A stretch of DNA of 30,012 nucleotides, taken from a virus. The position numbers and the translations under genes are program-made. Below, piece by piece: positions 7,810 through 14,722 of this stretch. The stretch spans positions 1 to 30,012 of IMG/VR virus record IMGVR_UViG_3300034019_000468, one strand, 5' to 3'. The notes beneath the pieces were generated by a model that saw nothing but the letters and a program-made list of their open reading frames with translations, was not told where the DNA came from and did no database searches. The first letter of the stretch is position 1, and each line of letters starts with the position of its first letter.

Positions 7810-8025
7810 ATGGAACAAGGAGAAAAATATTTTGTAGCAAAGATTACATCAGATTTATTGGATAGTGAATCTGGAAGAGTAAAAAAAGTAAAAGAAGAAA
7901 AATTAGTTTTGGGTTACACACCGACAGACATTGAGGCTAAAGTTACTAAAGTATACGAAAACTATACAATGGACTGGAGGATTACTTCAATAACCGAAAG
8001 TAAGATAGATGAGGTTATAGAATAA
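7810..8025 (+). CDS. Small DUF4494-like protein
   Basis: A 71-residue protein (KYFVAKITSDLLDSESGRVKKV ... MDWRITSITESKIDEVIE) that resembles the N-terminal part of the Bacteroidetes family DUF4494: an opening beta strand followed by a Lys-rich EKLVLGYTPTDIEAKVTK segment and a closing strand. The role of that family is unknown. The gene starts seven bases after the protease stop with no promoter of its own and is followed by a terminator, so it is co-transcribed with the protease. A small accessory protein of prohead assembly is possible from position alone. The family assignment is from memory of the pattern and is moderate. Confidence 0.65.
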   Translation: MEQGEKYFVAKITSDLLDSESGRVKKVKEEKLVLGYTPTDIEAKVTKVYENYTMDWRITSITESKIDEVIE

Positions 8026-8049
8026 AAAAAGAAAAAATATAAAAATAAT

Positions 8050-8084
8050 AAATGGGAATGACAATAGTTGTTCCCATTTTTTTT
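8050..8084 (+). terminator. Rho-independent terminator after protease operon
   Basis: AAATGGGAA (8050-8058) pairs with TTCCCATTT (8071-8079), giving a 9-bp stem followed by an eight-T tract (8077-8084). It separates the protease transcript from the scaffold transcript. Confidence 0.85.
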
Positions 8085-8104
8085 GTCTTTAAATTATAAA
8101 AATT

Positions 8105-8134
8105 AAACTTTTCTAAAAAATGATGTATTTATAT
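8105..8134 (+). promoter_or_regulatory. Candidate late promoter of scaffold gene (AAACTTTT + TATTTATAT)
   Basis: AAACTTTT at 8105-8112 is followed by TATTTATAT at 8126-8134, ahead of the ATG at 8156 and after the terminator at 8050-8084. The first box starts 21 bases before the second, as it does upstream of the major capsid gene. Confidence 0.45.
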
Positions 8135-8155
8135 GAATAAAGTCAAAAAAATAAA

Positions 8156-9790
8156 ATGGCAAGAAAACAACAAGAAGTAGAGGACGCATTATTCCAGATT
8201 AAAAATTTGGAAGAGTCCTTACAAAAAAATGCACAAGGAATACTTTCTTCAACAATGAAGAAAGAAATTAGTTCATTAGTAAAAGAATCTCTTAAAGAAC
8301 AAGATGAGGTTGACGATGAAGAAGTTGAGGATGAGGTTGATACCGAATTTGATACTGATAATGAAGAAGATGTAGATTACGAAGAAGAAGACACATTTGA
8401 TGTGGATGACGAGGATATGACTACTGATGTAACTATGCCTTCTGATGATGACACAATTGATATGACCGGAGCTTCTGATGCTGAAGTATTAAGAGTATTT
8501 AGAGCTATGGGTGATAATGACGGTGTTGTCGTAAAAAGAGACGATAATATGATACATTTATCAGATAACGAAAACGACACAGAATATATCATTCAGTTAA
8601 GTGAGTCTATGATGGAAGATCCAGAACTTAAAGAATTTGGAAAATCTGAATTTGATATGTATTCTCACCATTTTGGTGATGAAGACGAAGATGATTTTTC
8701 ATTTGAAGACGAGGACGAAGAAGACTTTGATTTTTCATTTGATGATGAAGAAGATGATGATTTTATGGCTAAAGCTCGTTGGAATACACCTCTTTCTGAT
8801 TATGATGAGGATGAAGATGATTCTTTTACTATTAAACCAAAACATATGCGTGATATGGATGATGATTTTAGTGAATTAGGTGAAGAACAAATTTACGAAT
8901 TAGAACTTGATGATTTACCAAAAGGTGAACAAACATCAAAATTTAGTTTTGCTGAAGATGCGGATTCAGATGAGTTTGATTTAGATGATTCAGATTCTGA
9001 ATACTTAGAATTTGATGAAGATGAGGATCCTTATGCTAACACAACGGTAGAACCAAGACCAACCCAAATGCAAGAAGCTAAAAACAGATTTAAAGCTAAA
9101 GGTATGGGTATGGGTTCCGCTTCTAAGTATAAAATGAGTAAAAAACCAAATATGGATGGTGGCTTTAAAACTGTTAAGAAAAAAGTCAACAAAACTATGG
9201 GCACTGGTAAAGCAAAATTTGAATACAAAGAAGAAGTTAATGTTGATGGATTTGATAAAAAACCTATGAAAAAAATGGAAACCAAAGAAGCCGCTAGAAC
9301 AAGAGGTAATGGTGATAGATTTAGAGAAGGTGGTTTACCAAAACCAAGAGCACATTCTAGTGCTAATATCAACATTAAAAAAGGTAGAATGAATGAAGAG
9401 GTTGAACAATTAAAAGAAAAAAATGAAGAGTATAGAAGAGCACTTGATTTATTTAGAACAAAATTAAATGAAGTTGCAGTATTTAACTCAAATTTAGCTT
9501 ACGCTACTAGATTGTTTACTGAACATTCAACAACAAAACAAGAAAAGATTAATATTCTTAAAAGATTTGATAACGTTGAAACTTTAAAAGAATCTAAAAA
9601 TCTTTACAGAGCTATTAAAGACGAAATTGGAAATGAAAAAGTTGGTGGTGAAAGTACAATAACTGAATCAATCCAAAGAACAGTTTCTAGAACACCAGAA
9701 ACTGGTTCTGCGGTTAATTTGATTGAGTCAAAAACTTACGAAAACCCACAATTCTTAAGAATGAAAGACTTAATGGCAAAAATAAAATAA
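8156..9790 (+). CDS. Prohead scaffold / core protein (T4 gp22-like position)
   Basis: A 544-residue protein placed between protease and major capsid gene, as T4 gp22 is. The N-terminus (1-45) is a coiled-coil-like helix with LVKESLKEQ. Residues about 50-300 are extremely rich in Asp and Glu. Residues 300-400 turn basic (KKKVNKTMGTGKAKF, KPMKKMETKE). A C-terminal helical region (about 413-460, EEVEQLKEKNEEYRRALDLF) reads like the conserved end of phage scaffolds. Several (L/I)xE sites are present, including LNE-V, LKE-S, ITE-S and LIE-S, consistent with removal by the prohead protease. It is much longer than T4 gp22 (269) because of the acidic stretch. The role comes from synteny and composition, not from a recognised catalytic or binding motif. 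Confidence 0.82.
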   Translation: MARKQQEVEDALFQIKNLEESLQKNAQGILSSTMKKEISSLVKESLKEQDEVDDEEVEDEVDTEFDTDNEEDVDYEEEDTFDVDDEDMTTDVTMPSDDDTIDMTGASDAEVLRVFRAMGDNDGVVVKRDDNMIHLSDNENDTEYIIQLSESMMEDPELKEFGKSEFDMYSHHFGDEDEDDFSFEDEDEEDFDFSFDDEEDDDFMAKARWNTPLSDYDEDEDDSFTIKPKHMRDMDDDFSELGEEQIYELELDDLPKGEQTSKFSFAEDADSDEFDLDDSDSEYLEFDEDEDPYANTTVEPRPTQMQEAKNRFKAKGMGMGSASKYKMSKKPNMDGGFKTVKKKVNKTMGTGKAKFEYKEEVNVDGFDKKPMKKMETKEAARTRGNGDRFREGGLPKPRAHSSANINIKKGRMNEEVEQLKEKNEEYRRALDLFRTKLNEVAVFNSNLAYATRLFTEHSTTKQEKINILKRFDNVETLKESKNLYRAIKDEIGNEKVGGESTITESIQRTVSRTPETGSAVNLIESKTYENPQFLRMKDLMAKIK

Positions 9791-9817
9791 ACTTTTTAAA
9801 AGTACAGTATATTTATA
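9789..9817 (+). promoter_or_regulatory. Candidate late promoter of major capsid gene (ACTTTTTAAAAGT + ATATTTATA)
   Basis: ACTTTTTAAAAGT at 9791-9803 is a perfect 6-bp inverted repeat around one base. It is followed by TATTTAT at 9810-9816 (extended form ATATTTATAAT), all within the 67-base gap before the capsid ATG at 9858. The left box overlaps the scaffold stop codon. A related dyad precedes the TATTTAT of the gene at 11879. Confidence 0.45.
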
Positions 9818-9857
9818 ATATACATAAATAAAAAATAAAGCTAAAAAAACAAATAAA

Positions 9858-11729
9858 ATGGGAGCATTATTAGAATCAGGTCTTGTTGGTAACATCGGTT
9901 TAAAACACCTTAAAGTTATCAAAGAAGATACAATTAACAAATGGGATAGATTAGGATTCCTGGAAGGTCTTAAAGGACATTTAAAAGAGAACGTTGCACA
10001 GTTATATGAAAACCAAGCATCTCACCTAATTAACGAAGCAACTTCTGAAGGTTCAAATGGAGCTTTTGAAACTGTTGTTTTCCCTATCGTTAGAAGAGTA
10101 TTCTCTAAATTATTAGCTAACGATATCGTATCTGTACAAGCTATGAACTTACCTATCGGTAAATTGTTCTACTTTGTACCTAAAATTCAAGGTTATTCAA
10201 GTGGTTACGATAACGGAACATCAGGTGTTCATTATCCACCAGTTGGTTCTCCAGAAGCAGTTAACTCTGGTCAAAACAGTCCAGGACAAGGTTATGACTC
10301 TGGATTCCCTTACGCAAAAAATCTTTATGATTTATTCTACGAAGGTGCAGAACCAGGATTAGATCCAGGTGGTTTATTTGACTATTCAAAAGGTCGTTGG
10401 TCGGCTATTACAGCTCCAGCTACAGTTGTTGTTTGGACTGGTAGTTCTTTAGTTGATGCAACAGGAACATTAGTTAATGCTTATACTGGTAACACAAGAA
10501 AAGTTCTTATCAAACTTTGTGGATGGAATAACGTACCAGGTGCAGGAAAATTAATTGGACCTGATGGAAATGAAATTGATTCTGAAACTTTCCTTTCTGA
10601 TTTGAAAATTTTACCTGACACAGGTCTTGGTTTTTCAGCTTCTAACGTTTGTCCACTTCCTACGGCATCTACACCACTTTTATTTAGAGTTGTTACTCAA
10701 AAATATGGTAAAGGAATTGTAGAATATGGTCAACAATCACAAACTTATTTCCCAGCTGGAAGTCCTGCAGGGACTGCATCTAACACAGGTAATGGTGGAT
10801 CTTTCTACGATATTTGTGATGCAAATGGTTGTATCTTCTTAGAAGTTGACCTTTCTTGTCCTGCTTGTGCTACTTGTGGTGATACATCATTAGACGGATA
10901 TACAGGTTCTTCTATTTCTGCAATTACTTCTGGTACATCATTTACTGCTGTATGGAAAAGATATGAAGAATTAGAATTTGAAGAAAAAATCGGAGAAGTT
11001 TCTTTTGATTTAGAGTCTGTAACAGTTTCTGTATCTGAAAGAAAATTAAGAGCGCAATGGTCTCCAGAACTTGCTCAAGACGTTGCTGCATTCCATAACA
11101 TCGATGCTGAAGCTGAATTGACAGCTTTATTATCTGAACAAGTTGCTGCTGAAATCGATAGAGAAATCCTTAGAGACCTTAGAAAAGGTGCTGCTTGGAA
11201 TTTGAGATGGGATTACAACGGATGGAGAAGATTGTCACTTACAACTTCTTACACTCAAAAAGACTGGAATCAAACGTTGATTACTGCGATTAACCAAATT
11301 TCTGCACAAATTCACAAATCTACTTTGAGAGGTGGTGCTAACTGGATCGTAGTTTCTTCTGAAATTTCTGCAATCTTTGATGACTTAGAATACTTCCACG
11401 TATCTAACGCGTCTCCTGAGCAAGACCAATACAATATGGGTATCGAAAGAGTTGGTACATTAGCAGGTCGTTACCAAGTGTATAGAGATCCTTACTTCCC
11501 ACCAAACACAATCTTGTTGGGTCATAAAGGAACATCTCTTTTAGACACAGGTTACATCTACGCTCCGTACGTACCTCTACAATTGACACCTACAATGTAT
11601 AACCCATTCAACTTTACACCTATCAAAGGTATAATGACTCGTTACGCTAAGAAAATGGTTAACAACCGTTTCTACGGAAGAATCACAGTTGATGGAGTTA
11701 GAACATTTGACTTGAGAGAATTGAGATAA
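9858..11729 (+). CDS. Major capsid protein (T4 gp23-like)
   Basis: The main shell protein. The N-terminal prodomain (1-60) contains TINKWDRLGFLEGL, comparable with the NKWKPLLE region of T4 gp23, and ends with HLINE-ATSEG. INE-A fits the prohead protease rule, so mature protein probably begins at Ala61 (T4 gp23 is cut after residue 65). VVFPIVRRVFSKLLANDIVSVQAMN (written here in parts: VFPIVRRVFSKLL, ANDIVSVQAMN) corresponds to the gp23 segment MVRRAIPNL / FDICGVQPMN. The C-terminus GYIYAPYVPL ... PIKGIMTRYAKKM matches the gp23 end. At 623 residues it is about 100 longer than gp23, with an insertion (about 185-355) holding a cysteine cluster at 320, 325, 334, 337 and 340. It is flanked by a candidate late promoter and a strong terminator. 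Confidence 0.95.
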   Translation: MGALLESGLVGNIGLKHLKVIKEDTINKWDRLGFLEGLKGHLKENVAQLYENQASHLINEATSEGSNGAFETVVFPIVRRVFSKLLANDIVSVQAMNLPIGKLFYFVPKIQGYSSGYDNGTSGVHYPPVGSPEAVNSGQNSPGQGYDSGFPYAKNLYDLFYEGAEPGLDPGGLFDYSKGRWSAITAPATVVVWTGSSLVDATGTLVNAYTGNTRKVLIKLCGWNNVPGAGKLIGPDGNEIDSETFLSDLKILPDTGLGFSASNVCPLPTASTPLLFRVVTQKYGKGIVEYGQQSQTYFPAGSPAGTASNTGNGGSFYDICDANGCIFLEVDLSCPACATCGDTSLDGYTGSSISAITSGTSFTAVWKRYEELEFEEKIGEVSFDLESVTVSVSERKLRAQWSPELAQDVAAFHNIDAEAELTALLSEQVAAEIDREILRDLRKGAAWNLRWDYNGWRRLSLTTSYTQKDWNQTLITAINQISAQIHKSTLRGGANWIVVSSEISAIFDDLEYFHVSNASPEQDQYNMGIERVGTLAGRYQVYRDPYFPPNTILLGHKGTSLLDTGYIYAPYVPLQLTPTMYNPFNFTPIKGIMTRYAKKMVNNRFYGRITVDGVRTFDLRELR

Positions 11730-11750
11730 TCAAAACTAAAAATAAAATGG

Positions 11751-11780
11751 AAAGGAGATAAGAAATTATCTCCTTTTTTT
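11751..11780 (+). terminator. Strong rho-independent terminator after capsid gene
   Basis: AAAGGAGATAA (11751-11761) and TTATCTCCTTT (11766-11776) form an 11-bp stem closed by a GAAA tetraloop, followed by a T tract to 11780. It is the most stable hairpin in the window and isolates the capsid transcript from the secreted-protein gene at 11879. Confidence 0.9.
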
Positions 11781-11838
11781 GTGAATAATAATTTAATAAC
11801 ACCAAATGTTCATTTGACACAAAATTTACTTTATAATT

Positions 11839-11859
11839 AAACTTTTTCAAAGTATTTAT
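11839..11859 (+). promoter_or_regulatory. Candidate late promoter of secreted-protein gene (dyad + TATTTAT)
   Basis: ACTTTTTCAAAGT at 11841-11853 is a 5-bp inverted repeat around three bases. TATTTAT at 11853-11859 follows directly and shares one base with it. It follows the capsid terminator and precedes the ATG at 11879. The first twelve bases (AAACTTTTTCAA) are nearly those upstream of the capsid gene, so both genes may share regulation. Confidence 0.4.
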
Positions 11860-11878
11860 TAAGAAAAAATACTTAATT

Positions 11879-14455
11879 ATGAAAAATTTTTTAATCTTAC
11901 TATTTACCCTAATTTCTTTTTTGGGTTTTACACAAGTATCAAGTCTTTATTCATTTTCTGAAACAACTGGTACATATACAGCAATTGTTGGTGGTACGCA
12001 ATTAGTAACAACAACAGGCGGTGCTATCACTTATGATACTGATGGTAGTTATTTTACAATACCATCTGGTTCACAATTTCAGTTTAACAATACAACAATT
12101 ACATCTGTTAATATGACAGCAGATGGTGCTTTGTTTTTAAACCCAGGAACAACAACAACAGGAAACGGTGTAACGGGACCAATATCATCAACAGGTACTG
12201 CAGTAGGTGTTATTGCAGGTATGGGTATGGATTTAAGAAGTACGGCAATTGCGTCACAAGTATATGAAAGAAGATGGGAGGATGTAGGTACTGAAGTGGT
12301 GTTTCAATGGCAAAATGCCGCAAGATATTTACAAAGTAGTTCAGAAAGATTTTCATTTCAAATTAGAGTAAACAAATCAAATGGTCAAATAAGTGTTGTG
12401 TATGGTAATATGACGACAATTACAACAAGTACAACTTATCAACCAATGGTTGGTTTAAGGGGTTCCACAAATACAGACTACAATAACAGAAGATTAACAA
12501 CTTCTATACCGGATGCAACACCAAATTGGGGGGCACCAAATGGTACAACCGCTGGAACATCTAATGCTCACAACGTAAGGTTTCGTAGTGGATGTGTTCC
12601 TTCAACAGGGTTAATATTTATTTGGACTGTGCAATCTTGTATAGGACCCACATTACCAACAATATCGTACACTTCATCATCAACCGCAAATCTTTCTTGG
12701 ACAGCACCATCACCAACACCAAACAATGGTTATAATTGGGAATTAAGGTCGTCAGGTGCGGGAGGAAGTGGGGCTACAGGTCTAGTGGCGTCTGGTTCAG
12801 TTGCCGCCGGAACAACAACCACGACTGCGAGTAGTTTAACCCAACAAACGTCCTATATTCTTTATGTGCAAAGTAATTGTGGTGGAACTACAAGTTCTTG
12901 GGTTGCTTCTACTGCATCTATAAGCCCACCAACTAATAATGATTGTTCAAATGCAACATCTGTCACAGTAAACAGTTCTTCAACTTGTACCTCAACAACT
13001 TCCGCTAGTAGTGTTGGTGCGACACAATCCTCAGCGGCATGTACCGGTACAGGTGCTGATGATGATGTTTGGTTTTCTTTTGTTGCAACAAATACTTCAC
13101 ATATTATTACTGTCACACCAGGTACTATGGCTGATGTTGTTTTTCAAGTGTATGGTGGTAATTGTGGTGGACTTTCATCACTAGCTTGTATTGATGTTAC
13201 AGGAGGTTCTAGTGTAGAAACCACAACAGTTAATAGTTTAAGTATTGGTGTTACTTACTACATAAGAATTCATAGTTACGCATCCACTGTTGGGTCAAGG
13301 GGTACTTTTACAGTTTGTATTACAACACCCTGTACGACACCAACAACCGCAGGAACACTTTCTTCTAACAAAACATCTACCGTTGTAAATGATGCTGTTA
13401 CATTCTCAATTGTGGGAAATGGAGGTAGTGTAACATTATTAGAATGGTCTTTTAATAATTTTAGTACAGTTGCTGGATCAACAACAAATCCAGTTATGCC
13501 ATACACATTACAACTAAATGTTGCACAAACAAATATGTATTTTAGAACAACTTCAGTAAATGGTTCTTGTCCCGCCGGTGTTACATCACCAATTTTAGTC
13601 ACATTAGAACTTGCACCACCATATACTTATGGGGTTAGTGATGGTGATTATATTACAAATGTAACTTTAAGTGATATTAATAACACATCTACTGAAGACG
13701 GAGACGCATATTCTGATTACCTTTCAATTGTCGGTAATTTAGATATTGGTGGCGTTTATACAATATCTGTTTCAGGTACACTAACTTTTGGTTCGTACCC
13801 TGGTTATGCCGCTTGGATTGATTGGGACCAAGACGGGGTATTTCAAACAACAGAAAATGTGTTATTATCAGCACCAGGTGCGACAGGTTCTGCTTCTGTT
13901 AATGTACCAAATGATGCTATCGGGGGTACAGTTAAAATGAGAGTGATTTCTGTTTGGAATGCGACACCAACAAATGATGCTTATTATTCGACAGGGTATG
14001 GTTATGGTGAAATAGAAGAATATAGTGTACTATTAAGTGTTGCATTACCTGTTGAATTGAGTCAATTTGAGGGATTACCATACCAACAATGGAACGTAAT
14101 AAAATGGTCTACCGATTCCGAACAAAATTCAAGTCATTTTGATTTAGAATCAAGTATTGATGGTGAAAACTGGAGAAAAATAATAACAATTCCGTCAGCA
14201 GGAAATTCAACAGAAGAATTAAAATATTCTTACATTGATAATAATTTAAATAGTATTGTTTATTATAGATTACAACAATTTGATATTGATGGTAAATTTG
14301 AAACATACGGTCCGATAGTTATCACAAGGGATGTTACAGATAAAAAAATTATAGGTTATATTAATTTATTGGGTCAAAAGGTTAACCCTATATATACTAC
14401 CGGTGTAATTATTGAGATTTATGATGACGGAACTATGGTTAAAAAGATTAAATAA
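11879..14455 (+). CDS. Large secreted surface protein with FN3, GEVEDY and T9SS-like C-terminal domains
   Basis: An 858-residue protein built like a flavobacterial secreted protein, not a virion protein. Residues 1-19 (MKNFLILLFTLISFLGFTQ) are a typical signal peptide. A beta-rich domain follows to about 255, then a fibronectin III-like domain (about 265-345, ANLSWTAPSP ... YILYVQSNCGG). Next is a pre-peptidase-C/CUB-like domain (about 353-480, DDDVWFSF ... YYIRIHS) and a GEVEDY domain (about 582-718) with AAWIDWDQDGVF and GEIEEY at 710-715. The end is a PVELS-type domain from 723 (LPVELSQF ... NWRKI ... YYRLQQFDIDGKFE) and a final segment NLLGQK ... IYDDGTMVKKIK resembling type IX secretion sorting tails. 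It probably passes the inner membrane by Sec and reaches the host surface by the host T9SS. Flanking genes on both sides are phage genes. Function is unknown; surface masking or adhesion are guesses. Confidence 0.8.
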   Translation: MKNFLILLFTLISFLGFTQVSSLYSFSETTGTYTAIVGGTQLVTTTGGAITYDTDGSYFTIPSGSQFQFNNTTITSVNMTADGALFLNPGTTTTGNGVTGPISSTGTAVGVIAGMGMDLRSTAIASQVYERRWEDVGTEVVFQWQNAARYLQSSSERFSFQIRVNKSNGQISVVYGNMTTITTSTTYQPMVGLRGSTNTDYNNRRLTTSIPDATPNWGAPNGTTAGTSNAHNVRFRSGCVPSTGLIFIWTVQSCIGPTLPTISYTSSSTANLSWTAPSPTPNNGYNWELRSSGAGGSGATGLVASGSVAAGTTTTTASSLTQQTSYILYVQSNCGGTTSSWVASTASISPPTNNDCSNATSVTVNSSSTCTSTTSASSVGATQSSAACTGTGADDDVWFSFVATNTSHIITVTPGTMADVVFQVYGGNCGGLSSLACIDVTGGSSVETTTVNSLSIGVTYYIRIHSYASTVGSRGTFTVCITTPCTTPTTAGTLSSNKTSTVVNDAVTFSIVGNGGSVTLLEWSFNNFSTVAGSTTNPVMPYTLQLNVAQTNMYFRTTSVNGSCPAGVTSPILVTLELAPPYTYGVSDGDYITNVTLSDINNTSTEDGDAYSDYLSIVGNLDIGGVYTISVSGTLTFGSYPGYAAWIDWDQDGVFQTTENVLLSAPGATGSASVNVPNDAIGGTVKMRVISVWNATPTNDAYYSTGYGYGEIEEYSVLLSVALPVELSQFEGLPYQQWNVIKWSTDSEQNSSHFDLESSIDGENWRKIITIPSAGNSTEELKYSYIDNNLNSIVYYRLQQFDIDGKFETYGPIVITRDVTDKKIIGYINLLGQKVNPIYTTGVIIEIYDDGTMVKKIK

Positions 14456-14468
14456 ATGAATAGATTTT

Positions 14469-14699
14469 TTAATTTTCGACTCCAAATTCTTCTCTAGATA
14501 GAACTCTAATTGCTTTTGAGATTACTTCGGTTTCTCCAATAGTAAATGCGTTTCTTTCGTAAGCCGCTTTAACGGATTCAATCATATAAACCAATGCGTG
14601 AGATTTATCCATAGTTTCTAAAATAACTTCTAAATGATCTTCACTGATTAAATCGATTGAATTGAATAAATTCCCGTATACTTTATTTTCGTTTTCCAT
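14469..14699 (-). CDS. Small conserved-looking hypothetical protein
   Basis: A 76-residue acidic, helical protein (SIDLISEDHLEVILETMDKS ... ISKAIRVLSREEFGVEN). I do not recognise it. It lies divergently from the gene starting at 14723, sharing a 23-base intergenic region, and ends 13 bases from the stop of the secreted-protein gene coming the other way. No terminator is visible between these convergent genes. Length, charge pattern and a clean Met start support a real gene. Confidence 0.6.
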   Translation of the reverse strand: MENENKVYGNLFNSIDLISEDHLEVILETMDKSHALVYMIESVKAAYERNAFTIGETEVISKAIRVLSREEFGVEN

Positions 14700-14708
14700 A
14701 TATTATGA

Positions 14709-14715
14709 TATTTAT
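14709..14715 (+). promoter_or_regulatory. Candidate late promoter (TATTTAT) that decides the start at 14723
   Basis: TATTTAT lies between the divergent starts at 14699 (-) and 14723 (+), seven bases before the ATG at 14723. It would fall inside the coding region if the upstream ATG at 14705 were used. The very short distance would give an almost leaderless transcript. Confidence 0.3.
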
Positions 14716-14722
14716 TATAGTA

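Noticed and set aside
11879-14455. Host chromosomal DNA joined to phage by misassembly
   Set aside because: The T9SS-like gene is flanked closely by phage genes, and its upstream element shares the dyad and TATTTAT seen at the capsid gene. A read-coverage check would still be worthwhile.
14705-14722. Longer N-terminus (MIFIIV) for the modular protein
   Set aside because: It would overlap the TATTTAT element and hide the tag shared with two other proteins; the ATG at 14723 is the better start.
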